DNA of 64,000 nt from an uncultured Candidatus Saccharibacteria bacterium. GTDB lineage: Bacteria; Patescibacteriota; Saccharimonadia; Saccharimonadales; Saccharimonadaceae. Where the stretch lies: contig CAMIMA010000002.1 in assembly GCA_946222675.1 (NCBI GenBank), positions 150,071 through 214,070 of the forward strand, written 5' to 3'. The notes below the pieces were generated by a model. It did no database searches, was not told the DNA's origin, and saw nothing but the letters and a program-made list of their open reading frames with translations. Positions 1-6,946 of the stretch are shown here, one piece after another. Numbering within the stretch: position 1 is the stretch's first letter; every line of letters begins with the position of its first letter. The translations under genes and the position numbers were made by a program.

Positions 1-284
1 TCGATGACTGTCGCATCTTTGGGTGTCTGAACGGTGTATGCTGCTCTAAGCTCATAATCAGACAAGTCACCGTTCTCATCATACACCGCCTGGACACCAT
101 TAGCATCCAATCGGTCATACAGATAAGCGGTGTCTACCGCTTGCCCATTGTCGTCAACCGCACCAAGACGCCACACCGTATAGCGATTCGACTCATCGTC
201 TTTCACACCACAGCGCAGCAATCTCTCAGCATTGTACTTCACTTTGTTGTCAAATCCAGCTGACTCAATTAATTCTACTAACAT
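1..284 (-). CDS. family 1 (DRY/FD) protein, N-terminal part, cut by window edge
   Basis: The reading frame is open from an ATG at 284 to the window edge (94 codons seen), so the gene continues to the left. Function unknown. It carries the N-terminal landmarks of the family 1 array: N-R-Y at residues 33-35, then a hydrophobic strand ending L-Y-D at 55-57. No signal peptide or membrane segment is visible. The ATG was chosen because GGTGG lies 9 nt upstream and a perfect promoter (TTGACA-N17-TATAAT) precedes it. It is the first of eight single-gene cassettes on this strand. Confidence 0.75.
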   Translation of the reverse strand, partial: MLVELIESAGFDNKVKYNAERLLRCGVKDDESNRYTVWRLGAVDDNGQAVDTAYLYDRLDANGVQAVYDENGDLSDYELRAAYTVQTPKDATVI

Positions 285-369
285 TTTTAAAGTACCACCT
301 TTCGGCTCTAGAAACGAATTACTTTTGCAATTCTGCTTTGATTATACAACTTTTTATGCTTATTGTCAA
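285..369 (-). promoter_or_regulatory. consensus promoter and leader of the gene ending at the window edge
   Basis: On the minus strand TTGACA (364-369) is followed by exactly 17 nt and TATAAT (341-346), a textbook sigma-70 promoter. The leader ends in GGTGGTACTTTAAAA before the ATG. GTACTTTA is a variant of the GTACNTTA octamer found before neighbouring genes. Confidence 0.85.
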
Positions 370-390
370 TAGGGTTTATGCTTAAATAAA

Positions 391-412
391 AGAGCCTCCA
401 CGGGGAGGCTCT
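391..412 (-). terminator. Rho-independent terminator of the 421-1317 gene
   Basis: A perfect 9-bp stem (AGAGCCTCC with GGAGGCTCT) with a 4-nt loop is followed on the minus strand by TTTTATTT. It lies just beyond the stop codon, and the next cassette's promoter starts about 20 nt further on. Confidence 0.85.
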
Positions 413-420
413 GAGGTAGA

Positions 421-1317
421 CTAAAGAACTGGCAAGCGATAGTGGCTACAAGCGTACATGGTCTGAGACTCGTCAATCGACAAGAAATCGCAGTCGGTAA
501 CCTCAGTACCAGCCAACTTACTAGCCTCAGCCAGCGCAGCGCGCCGAATCTCCGTCACAGAAGTTTTGACCGGCAACCATACGCGACTAATGTCGCTCAC
601 GCAGTAGCGTACATGCGCCCCAGTGGTGAACTGCACCAAATGCTCAACGCTATTACGGTCAAACAAAACCAGCAAAAAGCCATCTTGCGACTTTCGCTTC
701 GCCAAACTACAGCAAGCTGCAAAGCGATGACGCCTGAGCGCCGAGTCATCATATTGGTCTGTTAGCATGTCCGCCAGCTTTTCCACCTCTTCTGGTGGCA
801 AAAACGACGGTTCATCTACGACCGAGAACAACGCTCGCCAATCACCATAGCCACGCAAAACTTGCAGTAGCGGGGCAGTGCCAAACGGCGAACACTTCTG
901 ACTCGTCGTCAAATAGTCGACCATCTGCACGTTGCGCGTGTTGACATAGCCACTTTTGTCGGCGTCCGCCACCTTCCACTGGTACTTCTCCCAATCGGGA
1001 TAAGTTTCGTCTAGGTAACGAAAAATGGCGCGGCGTGCCTCGACCATGTTGTCCACACTGTCGTCTAGGGTCACACTGTGTACAGGAGACATCTCATAGC
1101 TTGGCGTCAAGGAGCCATTGTCTTGCACCTCAGTCAAGGTGTCGGCGTCGCAGCGGTCATAAAGACACGCCAGTTTGACCTTGCGGCCGTTCACTAGTGT
1201 ATTGTAGGCGCAAGCCACGAAGCGGTCAGCCCGCTTGTTGCCATAAGATTGCGCCAGTCGCACTCTGATCCCCGGTGCCGCAGCAAGGCGATTAACCGGT
1301 GTCACTATTTCTACCAT
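421..1317 (-). CDS. family 1 protein with two tandem DRY/FD domains
   Basis: A 298-aa protein of unknown function, predicted cytoplasmic (no signal peptide or membrane span). It contains two copies of the family 1 domain. Copy one has D-R-F at 31-33, L-Y-D at 52-54 and Y-P-D-W at 106-109. Copy two has H-R-F at 197-199, L-F-D at 218-220 and R-V-W-L-P at 245-249. The single-domain neighbours downstream suggest internal duplication or fusion. A GGAGGG sits 9 nt before the ATG. It has its own TTGACA-N17-TACTAT promoter and its own terminator, so it is a monocistronic cassette. Confidence 0.8.
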   Translation of the reverse strand: MVEIVTPVNRLAAAPGIRVRLAQSYGNKRADRFVACAYNTLVNGRKVKLACLYDRCDADTLTEVQDNGSLTPSYEMSPVHSVTLDDSVDNMVEARRAIFRYLDETYPDWEKYQWKVADADKSGYVNTRNVQMVDYLTTSQKCSPFGTAPLLQVLRGYGDWRALFSVVDEPSFLPPEEVEKLADMLTDQYDDSALRRHRFAACCSLAKRKSQDGFLLVLFDRNSVEHLVQFTTGAHVRYCVSDISRVWLPVKTSVTEIRRAALAEASKLAGTEVTDCDFLSIDESQTMYACSHYRLPVL

Positions 1318-1404
1318 AAGCTACAACCCTCCTTCAGGGCATCGGTGAGTCACTGGATGCGACTCGACTACTTAAATAGTACAAGCAATGTCCTGTGCTG
1401 TCAA
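1318..1404 (-). promoter_or_regulatory. promoter and leader of the 421-1317 gene
   Basis: TTGACA (1399-1404), a 17-nt spacer and TACTAT (1376-1381) on the minus strand. The roughly 50-nt leader ends in AAGGAGGG before the start codon. Unlike most of its neighbours it lacks a clear GTACNTTA octamer. Confidence 0.8.
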
Positions 1405-1408
1405 ATAA

Positions 1409-1433
1409 AAGCCCCGCCACGCGGGCGGGGCTT
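1409..1433 (-). terminator. terminator of the 1437-2321 gene
   Basis: Ten-bp stem AAGCCCCGCC / GGCGGGGCTT with a 5-nt loop, followed on the minus strand by TTTTATTTG. It directly abuts the promoter of the next cassette. Confidence 0.85.
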
Positions 1434-1436
1434 AAA

Positions 1437-2321
1437 TTAGATGGATACTGTCAAGCGACACTCATTATACGGGCTAAACCGCTGGTCTTCGTCACGAAGC
1501 ACAAGCTCCAAGTTGTCTGGTGTGTACTTGTGACTGAGCGAACTCAGCTTTGGGCTAAGAGCAGACAAAATGCCGTCAGCAGTGTAGACGCAGTCTTTGA
1601 AGCATAGCTCCCACGCCGGCGTTTGGAAGTAACACTGCTCGACACCGTAGTCGAAGTAACACAGCGTCTTGAGGCGGCGGCGATCGAACACTTGCACCAC
1701 TACTTCGTAATCATCGTAAATCTTCAGAAGGCTACAAAACGCCACGAAGCGAGCGGGCTTGCCAGGCTTGCCGTAGCTCTTGTGTAAGCGCGACTTCAGT
1801 TCTTGCGCCCGCTCAGGACTCACAGCACTGGCTTCAACTAGCATTGAAAACTGGTTGGTCGTGGCGTCTCTGCGATTCGGGTAAATTTGCAGCACGCCAT
1901 ACGCGTCGCCCACAAAATCGCTATTTATCACCGCGATGTCACTAAAGCCACCAGCATGGTAATCACTATCACACTGTTCGCCCAGCCAAAGCTTATCCCT
2001 CAGCGCAATGCCAGAACAAATCCCTTGCTTAATGGCATTTGAGTCGGAATCGTCGTCGGGCGACTGCCAATATTGCATGTCAAAGCTCAGCTCGTAGCGC
2101 AGCACTTCGCCAGCATCGTTCTTTATCACCTGTAGGCGGCGCGGTGCATATGCGTCGTAAATGCTAACAATGGTCGAGCGGCCATTCTCGCGTGGCGGCA
2201 CTTGGCATACCGCAGTCAAGTAACGGCTAAACATACCGCGGTGACCGTAGTGTCTACTCATATATTGCCAAGCAGCCTCATGAGAGCTTGACATATCGCT
2301 AGGTTCAACTATCTCTATCAT
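1437..2321 (-). CDS. family 1 protein with two divergent DRY/FD domains
   Basis: A 294-aa protein of unknown function with no membrane segments. First domain: S-R-Y at 32-34 and I-Y-D at 54-56. Second domain: A-R-F at 190-192 and V-F-D at 211-213. The W-L-P element is degenerate, so this is a more divergent two-domain member. The start ATG overlaps the conserved octamer (GTACATTATG), with GGAGGG 9 nt upstream. It has its own promoter and terminator. The family is defined only by comparison within this window; no known domain was recognised. Confidence 0.8.
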   Translation of the reverse strand: MIEIVEPSDMSSSHEAAWQYMSRHYGHRGMFSRYLTAVCQVPPRENGRSTIVSIYDAYAPRRLQVIKNDAGEVLRYELSFDMQYWQSPDDDSDSNAIKQGICSGIALRDKLWLGEQCDSDYHAGGFSDIAVINSDFVGDAYGVLQIYPNRRDATTNQFSMLVEASAVSPERAQELKSRLHKSYGKPGKPARFVAFCSLLKIYDDYEVVVQVFDRRRLKTLCYFDYGVEQCYFQTPAWELCFKDCVYTADGILSALSPKLSSLSHKYTPDNLELVLRDEDQRFSPYNECRLTVSI

Positions 2322-2403
2322 AATGTACTACCCTCCAGGGGTCTTGGGGCAGCTCCGTGCCGCCCGATAGCACTAGTGTAACCACTCGGCAGGGTGATGT
2401 CAA
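2322..2403 (-). promoter_or_regulatory. promoter and GTACATTA leader of the 1437-2321 gene
   Basis: TTGACA (2398-2403), 17 nt, TACACT (2375-2380). The leader can form a GC-rich hairpin (GGGC...GCCC) and ends GGAGGGTAGTACATT directly against the ATG. Here the octamer lies between the Shine-Dalgarno and the start rather than before the Shine-Dalgarno. Confidence 0.8.
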
Positions 2404-2407
2404 TAAA

Positions 2408-2430
2408 ACCCCACCGGCGAGCGGTGGGGT
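2408..2430 (-). terminator. terminator of the 2436-2894 gene
   Basis: Stem ACCCCACCG / CGGTGGGGT with a 5-nt loop, followed by TTTTATTG on the minus strand, immediately before the next promoter. Confidence 0.85.
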
Positions 2431-2435
2431 AGTTC

Positions 2436-2894
2436 TTAAATTGGCAAGTAGAAGACGGCGCTAGTAGTGATTGGAATATCACTCGTCTTAATGAGGCCAG
2501 AACCAGCGCGGTCAAGCGATAGCACGCGGCGGTGCGCCACTTGTGAGTTGGCCCAGTCCGGGTCGTATTTATCTAGCTCCGCCATGGCGCGCTTTATACA
2601 GGCCTGATGGTCAGACTTTTCTTCCTCGGGCGTCACTAAGATGCTCGCAATATTCGCCACAAAGTAGCAATTTTCGTGCCGAATAGTGTCAGTATAGCTA
2701 ACTAGCTTATCTCCCGCCATGCGGTCAAACAGGGCAATCAGCGTGCCACCGGCTTGATAGCCTTCGGGCGTAACCGCCACGTTTGGCGCGAATGACGCTA
2801 GGTAACGGTCAATGCGGCGCTGGGCAAGGCTAAGCTTGATTGCCTTGATTGCATTTTCACGCTCCAGCGCATTCAACTTATCTATCACAAGCAT
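2436..2894 (-). CDS. family 1 single-domain protein
   Basis: A 152-aa protein of unknown function. One family 1 domain: D-R-Y at 29-31, a hydrophobic strand ending L-F-D at 55-57, an Ile-Leu-Val-Thr-Pro element near 85-89 in the W-L-P position, and D-P-D-W at 111-114. TAGGAGG lies 6 nt before the ATG. It is monocistronic, with a TATAAT (2952-2957) upstream and a strong terminator downstream. Confidence 0.8.
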   Translation of the reverse strand: MLVIDKLNALERENAIKAIKLSLAQRRIDRYLASFAPNVAVTPEGYQAGGTLIALFDRMAGDKLVSYTDTIRHENCYFVANIASILVTPEEEKSDHQACIKRAMAELDKYDPDWANSQVAHRRVLSLDRAGSGLIKTSDIPITTSAVFYLPI

Positions 2895-2957
2895 GGAAAC
2901 CTCCTAACGGTCGTACTTGCAAATGTGCAACCCTCCTTGGGCAACTCTTTAATTATA
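2895..2957 (-). promoter_or_regulatory. promoter -10 and leader of the 2436-2894 gene
   Basis: TATAAT at 2952-2957 on the minus strand; no convincing -35. The leader contains a small TTGC...GCAA hairpin followed directly by GTACGACCG, a degenerate form of the hairpin plus GTAC layout, then TAGGAGG. Confidence 0.6.
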
Positions 2958-2989
2958 CAACACGCCGCGCGACGCTGCCAGCAAAGAAA

Positions 2990-3010
2990 AGCCCTTGCAA
3001 AGCAAGGGCT
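2990..3010 (-). terminator. terminator of the 3015-3485 gene
   Basis: Perfect 9-bp stem AGCCCTTGC / GCAAGGGCT with a 3-nt loop, followed on the minus strand by TTTTCTTTG. Confidence 0.85.
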
Positions 3011-3014
3011 GGGG

Positions 3015-3485
3015 TCATAATGGCAAAAGCACACTATGATTATCGTAGATTACAGAGTCTGTGAGACAAAGCAGCTGATTTAAGTCTTTGGCGCGGCCAA
3101 GGCTAACGCAAGTGTCGATGCTTGTGTTAAAGAATTGGCATCCTCGCCAGTTAGGATTGCGCTGCTGCATCTCGTCCGCCACTAACGCAGCACATTGCTC
3201 GTCGGTAGCGGTCGGTTCACAGTAAACGCGACAGAGGTCGCCCACCAAGAAGAGACGCTCGCCGGTGGCAGGGTCGCTGTAAAGATAAGAGTGCTCATAG
3301 TCGTAACAGTCAAAGATGACGATTTCCATCATCATCCTGTCGTTATGTAGCACATTGCGGTACAATAGCGCCTCGTAGCGGTCGCACTTATCTTCGTAGC
3401 GTTGTAGGGCGCGCGCCTTAAGCAGCCACTGTTCATACTGACTCATCTCTTGGTACCGGATTAAGTTTGGCTTTGGCATCGCCAT
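3015..3485 (-). CDS. family 1 single-domain protein
   Basis: A 156-aa protein of unknown function, rich in Tyr, Asp and Cys. D-R-Y at 35-37, I-F-D at 57-59, C-R-V-Y-C-E-P at 85-91 in the R-x-W-L-P position, and N-P-N-W at 110-113. Two in-frame ATGs (3485 and 3479) are possible starts. It has a consensus promoter with a hairpin-GTACATTA leader, and a terminator 5 nt past the stop. Confidence 0.8.
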   Translation of the reverse strand: MAMPKPNLIRYQEMSQYEQWLLKARALQRYEDKCDRYEALLYRNVLHNDRMMMEIVIFDCYDYEHSYLYSDPATGERLFLVGDLCRVYCEPTATDEQCAALVADEMQQRNPNWRGCQFFNTSIDTCVSLGRAKDLNQLLCLTDSVIYDNHSVLLPL

Positions 3486-3558
3486 TACTTTCTCGTAATC
3501 ACTCTAATGTACATCCAACGGATGCGAATATAGTACAATATAAGGCTTGGTTTGTCAA
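3486..3558 (-). promoter_or_regulatory. promoter and hairpin-GTACATTA leader of the 3015-3485 gene
   Basis: TTGACA (3553-3558), 17 nt, TACTAT (3530-3535). The leader begins with the hairpin CATCC-gtt-GGATG, whose 3' arm runs straight into GTACATTA. This is a clean example of the shared leader. Confidence 0.85.
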
Positions 3559-3565
3559 ATAAAAG

Positions 3566-3585
3566 CCCCCGCGGCGTGGCGGGGG
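3566..3585 (-). terminator. terminator of the 3593-4096 gene
   Basis: Stem CCCCCGC / GCGGGGG with a 6-nt loop, followed by CTTTTATTTG on the minus strand. Confidence 0.85.
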
Positions 3586-3592
3586 TAATCGG

Positions 3593-4096
3593 TTAGAAAC
3601 TGAGAGGCAGGTAAGCCTGGTCGTCTTGGGTGAACGGCGGCAAGTTGAGGGCCGCGGAAAGCATGTCAATTTGCAATTTGCCGCCAACTTGGTCGGCGCG
3701 CCACTCTGGGTTGAGACGAGTCAACTCGTGCTTCACTTTAAACTTAAACATCCACGGCATACGCATGTACCACGTAGGCAAATAAAGTTGCATGATACTA
3801 CCGATGCAGTAGCTCCAAGTACATTTGTCTTCTGCCGTGGATTGTTGCACGTTGTACTCCTTAATGACGTCCGACGCGCTACAGAGGTCAAAGATAAACA
3901 CCGCCATCACGTCGACGTTATCAAAGACACGCTTGCCGGCGTGCGGGTAAACCTTCACCACATAGCGGCTATTAGCCACTACGCCAACTTCGTTCGCGCC
4001 ATATTTACGACGCAGGCGGTCATAAGTATCACCGATAGCATTCTTGCACTTGCGCAAGATGATAGTGCTGGCCGCCGATTCATCTGCTTTGTTCAT
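3593..4096 (-). CDS. family 1 single-domain protein
   Basis: A 167-aa protein of unknown function. S-R-Y at 43-45, I-F-D at 68-70, L-Y-L-P at 104-107 and N-P-E-W at 129-132. The ATG at 4096 was chosen because AAAGGA lies 7 nt upstream; an in-frame GTG further upstream lies inside the leader hairpin and before the octamer. It is a single-gene cassette like its neighbours. Confidence 0.8.
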   Translation of the reverse strand: MNKADESAASTIILRKCKNAIGDTYDRLRRKYGANEVGVVANSRYVVKVYPHAGKRVFDNVDVMAVFIFDLCSASDVIKEYNVQQSTAEDKCTWSYCIGSIMQLYLPTWYMRMPWMFKFKVKHELTRLNPEWRADQVGGKLQIDMLSAALNLPPFTQDDQAYLPLSF

Positions 4097-4164
4097 TGTT
4101 TCATCCTTTAGTAATGTACGACCCCTCACGGGCTGATTACACCATAATACTCCATCGCGGTCAA
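4097..4164 (-). promoter_or_regulatory. promoter and hairpin-GTACATTA leader of the 3593-4096 gene
   Basis: TTGACC (4159-4164), 17 nt, TGTAAT (4136-4141). The leader has a CCC-gtga-GGG hairpin, then GTACATTA, then AAAGGA before the ATG. Confidence 0.75.
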
Positions 4165-4193
4165 GACGGCAAGGGGCGAGCAGAGATTAGACG

Positions 4194-5394
4194 CTAAGGG
4201 TTATACGGATTATATGGGTCATAAGGATTATAAGGATTATAAGGATTGTATCCGCTCATGTCGCCGTTATGGGCAAGGCAATAATTAAACTTATTCAAAG
4301 TTGTCGGGTCAGTGCCGGGGTATTTCTCGGCGCATATATACGAACCATCATATCGATAACCGCTCATATCACCTTGATGAGACTCGCAATACCTATTCTT
4401 CTGATAAGACTCGTCATCAGTACCAGGGTATCTGTCAAGGCATATATGCGACCAATCTGGCTGATAACCACTCATATCACCTTGATGAGACTCGCAATAT
4501 TGCTCCTTATCAGTAGACTCCATACTGCTACCGTGATATCTGTCATAACATATCGAACTCCAATCTGGTTGATAGCCGCTCATATCACCTCGGTGAGTCA
4601 CACAATACGCCCTCTTATGATTATCACCATAGTACCTATCGCGACATATCGCGACCCAATCAACTCGATAATCGCTCATATCACCTCGGTGAGACACGCA
4701 ATATGACTGTTTATTATAGTCGCTATAATATCTGTCACGGCATATCGAGCTCCAATCCGGCTGATAGCCACCCATATTACCTTGGTGCTGGATGCAATAT
4801 GACCGCTTGCCGCTAGTCTCTGCGTCACTACCAGAATACCTATCACTACATATAGAACTCCAGTCTGGTGCTGGTTTGCTGGTAGCAGTATAAGTTAGAC
4901 TAGTGCTATAGCTACCCACGGGCAAGCGCTTTGAGTCGATGTTGGCGCCAAAAGTTAACTTAATAGTACAATCCGAAATACTATAGCAATCGCCATTGTT
5001 ATTTTTTGTTACGTCGGCTAGCGTGGCATTAGAGACAGGGTTGAAACTAGTAGCATCACTTCCCGCACCATAGCCCCATTGATTAGCGGCAAGATATTTA
5101 TAGTAGCCAGTTACAGAATTAATCCTATAGGTAGAATCTTCACTATTTACTAAATCCGGCTGGTCAGTGTTTAAATTGAGTGTAAAACCGTAGTCATTAC
5201 TGTTATGAACACTCACACTACTGTTATGTTTATAAATGTTACCACTGCGCTGCAAGGTTACGGCGGTGGTATCAAGGTCAACTGAGATACTGTCCGCGTG
5301 GGCGGGCGCGGCACAACCTAGCACAATTGTTACGAGAGCGGCAAGGCTTAAAAGCTTACCCCCCCCCCACAGCTGTTTGCCGTAATTTATTCAT
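4194..5394 (-). pseudogene. phase-variable secreted protein with six Cys-His repeats, OFF as written (G10 tract)
   Basis: Starting at ATG 5394 (GGAG 7 nt upstream), the frame reads into a run of 10 G and meets TAA directly after it. With 9 or 12 G it would continue into a clean signal peptide ending A-H-A at about codon 33, then a roughly 130-aa N-terminal domain shared with four other genes here. After that come six repeats of about 32-37 aa with the pattern I-C-x-D-R-Y...Y-C-x-x-H-x-G-D-M-S-G-Y, and an N-P-Y tail. The repeats suggest a disulfide- or metal-stabilised extracellular stalk (inference). The body of the frame is intact, so this is a reversible switch rather than decay, unless the tract length is a sequencing error. 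A related repeat gene enters the window at 63.6 kb. Confidence 0.8.
5359..5368. repeat. G10 homopolymer, candidate phase switch
   Basis: Ten C on the plus strand (G10 in the coding sense) lie inside the signal-peptide codons of the 4194-5394 gene. The downstream frame is reached only with 9 or 12 G. Confidence 0.85.
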
Positions 5395-5445
5395 ATTTTT
5401 TCTCCATTCTTTTTTCTTTCTTCTGCCTCCAAGGTAGATACCTGA

Positions 5446-5474
5446 ATTATACCACAAGCGCGATAATCTACCAA
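5446..5474 (-). promoter_or_regulatory. surface-gene promoter of 4194-5394
   Basis: TTGGTA (5469-5474), 17 nt, TATAAT (5446-5451) on the minus strand. The spacer carries CGCTTGT just before the -10, and CAGGTATCTA follows it. The same arrangement precedes the genes starting at 46697, 58316 and 60591. Confidence 0.75.
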
Positions 5475-5497
5475 ATTTCCGCCACCCAAAAATAAAG

Positions 5498-5521
5498 CCC
5501 CCACAGCCAAAGCAGTGGGGG
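5498..5521 (-). terminator. terminator of the 5533-5940 gene
   Basis: Stem CCCCCAC / GTGGGGG with a 10-nt loop, then CTTTATTTTT on the minus strand. Confidence 0.8.
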
Positions 5522-5532
5522 AGAGGAGTTAA

Positions 5533-5940
5533 TTAGTCAACTGAGAGATAAAGCGGTTCATTCCATTTAATGGGTATATCAGACTGGCGGTCAACGCGAC
5601 TAATCTTAATGTCGCCATTTTGTTGGTAAGACTGCCAATTTGGATTCATCACATTGAGCGCCTTCTTAGCCTTAAATTCCGCACAATACGAATTATTCGC
5701 TACGCATTCCGGCGCAATCCACGTGCGGCTCACCGCACTCACGCAACGCTTCTCAGTATTTGAGCCCAGATAGAGCGCCTCGGTCGCCTCTGTTACGTCA
5801 AATATGGCAAGTAACATGGTTGGCTGTCCAGTGCTCGGGTCAACTGCATTGTCGTAAAGCTGTGCACGGTAACGGTCACCGGTGTATTTTGGTTCACAAT
5901 GATGGTGACGCAATGTATGCCTTTGTTTGACTTCGGACAT
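5533..5940 (-). CDS. family 1 single-domain protein
   Basis: A 135-aa protein, close to the minimal family 1 unit: D-R-Y at 22-24, I-F-D at 46-48, S-R-T-W-I-A-P at 71-77, N-P-N-W at 99-102, then a Q-Q-N-G-D-I-K-I-S strand. Unknown function and no membrane segment. The ATG at 5940 follows AAAGGAG by 5 nt. The leader before it is the clearest example of hairpin plus GTACATTA plus Shine-Dalgarno. Monocistronic with its own terminator. Confidence 0.85.
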   Translation of the reverse strand: MSEVKQRHTLRHHHCEPKYTGDRYRAQLYDNAVDPSTGQPTMLLAIFDVTEATEALYLGSNTEKRCVSAVSRTWIAPECVANNSYCAEFKAKKALNVMNPNWQSYQQNGDIKISRVDRQSDIPIKWNEPLYLSVD

Positions 5941-6016
5941 ATTTACTCCTTTAATGTACAAACTAGGACTTTCCTAGTAGTGGCTAAATAATATCACCAA
6001 ACAACAGGGTTGTCAA
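5941..6016 (-). promoter_or_regulatory. promoter and hairpin-GTACATTA leader of the 5533-5940 gene
   Basis: TTGACA (6011-6016), 17 nt, TATTAT (5988-5993). The leader contains the 6-bp hairpin CTAGGA-aag-TCCTAG (5963-5977), two T, GTACATTA and AAAGGAG. Confidence 0.85.
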
Positions 6017-6021
6017 TAAAA

Positions 6022-6038
6022 GCCCGCACGTGGCGGGC
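6022..6038 (-). terminator. terminator of the 6045-6524 gene
   Basis: Stem GCCCGC / GCGGGC with a 5-nt loop, followed by TTTTATTG on the minus strand, which runs into the next promoter's TTGACA. Confidence 0.8.
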
Positions 6039-6044
6039 AGGGGG

Positions 6045-6524
6045 TTAATCGTCAAATGGCAGAGGCCAAGCAAACTCAAACTCACTATCGACTTTGGTTT
6101 TACCGAGCACGGCGCATGGCAAGATACTAATCTCGCCCGAACGCTGTTCTTTGCGCCAATCCGGCCGCTCGCTGTCCATGAACTTCACCACACCTTGGCG
6201 AATCGCATTCCAATCGCCACGCGGCAACCAAATGCGGCCCATCGGCAGCATCACGTAGCTAGCCGCCGCGCCATCTTTGCGCACACGCACGCACGAGGCG
6301 CTATGCCAGTCAACAATCAGCACAACCGCCATCGCGTCCTTGTCTTTGTCACCAGTGGTGACACCGTCATTGTAGTACACCGAGGCGGTGTAGCGGTCAA
6401 CGCCTTGGGCGCGGCCGAACTTGTCCGACTTATAAGGCGGGAAGCGCTTGAGCAGCTTTTTGCCAATCGTGGCGGCTTCGTCTTCACTCAGAGAACGGAT
6501 GCTCGTATAATTTGTCGTAACCAT
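6045..6524 (-). CDS. family 1 single-domain protein
   Basis: A 159-aa protein of unknown function. D-R-Y at 43-45, I-V-D at 70-72, G-R-I-W-L-P at 96-101 and R-P-D-W at 120-123, the last two matching the family pattern closely. AAGGAG lies 6 nt before the ATG. Its promoter shares the -35 region with a divergent promoter for the small membrane protein at 6679. Confidence 0.85.
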   Translation of the reverse strand: MVTTNYTSIRSLSEDEAATIGKKLLKRFPPYKSDKFGRAQGVDRYTASVYYNDGVTTGDKDKDAMAVVLIVDWHSASCVRVRKDGAAASYVMLPMGRIWLPRGDWNAIRQGVVKFMDSERPDWRKEQRSGEISILPCAVLGKTKVDSEFEFAWPLPFDD

Positions 6525-6608
6525 TTTTAGCTCCTTAAGGTACTTCTGGCTAGCCCTTTGCTAGCTCGTAGATACTTACATTATACAATAATACCCCTGT
6601 TTTGTCAA
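6525..6608 (-). promoter_or_regulatory. promoter and hairpin-GTACCTTA leader of the 6045-6524 gene
   Basis: TTGACA (6603-6608), 17 nt, TATAAT (6580-6585) on the minus strand. The leader has a GCTAGC...GCTAGC hairpin, then GTACCTTAAGGAG. The -35 hexamer overlaps the -35 of the divergent plus-strand promoter. Confidence 0.85.
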
Positions 6609-6678
6609 TGGCGGGGCGGTGTGGTATAATATCTACTTATTGGCGAGACCCGCCAATTGTACATTCAAGGGAGTTGAT
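6602..6678 (+). promoter_or_regulatory. promoter and hairpin-GTACATT leader of the 6679 gene
   Basis: TTGTCA (6602-6607), 17 nt, TATAAT (6625-6630). The leader holds a perfect 6-bp hairpin TTGGCG-agacc-CGCCAA (6640-6656) followed immediately by TTGTACATT and then a GGGAG Shine-Dalgarno. The gene is unrelated to family 1, so the leader is a shared module, not simply part of the gene family. Confidence 0.85.
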
Positions 6679-6813
6679 ATGAAAATAGTTAACGCACTCG
6701 CTTTCATCGCCGCTATCACAGTGATGATAGTAGTAATCAATGCCATATTTTTGGGCGGAGAGCTCATTCGCGACCACCTCAACACTGGTGAAAAGGAGCC
6801 GATAACTGAATAA
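6679..6813 (+). CDS. 44-aa single-pass membrane protein
   Basis: A short protein with one predicted transmembrane helix (about residues 5-27, starting N-A-L-A-F-I-A-A-I) and a charged C-terminus. No family recognised. The assignment is supported by a consensus promoter, the shared hairpin-GTACATT leader, a GGGAG 6 nt before the ATG, and a strong terminator just downstream. It is divergent from the family 1 gene at 6045-6524. Confidence 0.75.
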   Translation: MKIVNALAFIAAITVMIVVINAIFLGGELIRDHLNTGEKEPITE

Positions 6814-6832
6814 ATTTAATTCATGTTCACTC

Positions 6833-6858
6833 GTGGGCCCACTAGGGCCCACTTTTTT
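6833..6858 (+). terminator. terminator of the 6679-6813 gene
   Basis: Perfect 8-bp stem GTGGGCCC-acta-GGGCCCAC followed by six T. Confidence 0.9.
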
Positions 6859-6900
6859 ATGGTAATTTAACCCACCACCACCGTAATACCATCACCATAA

Positions 6901-6924
6901 AAGGCGAACCCGCGGGCTCGCCTT
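6901..6924 (-). terminator. terminator of the 6947-8809 gene
   Basis: A near-perfect inverted repeat (AAGGCGA...TCGCCTT with a GC core and one G-T pair) followed by TTTTATGG on the minus strand. Confidence 0.75.
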
Positions 6925-6946
6925 GTTTAATTTAATCAGCCTGAAA

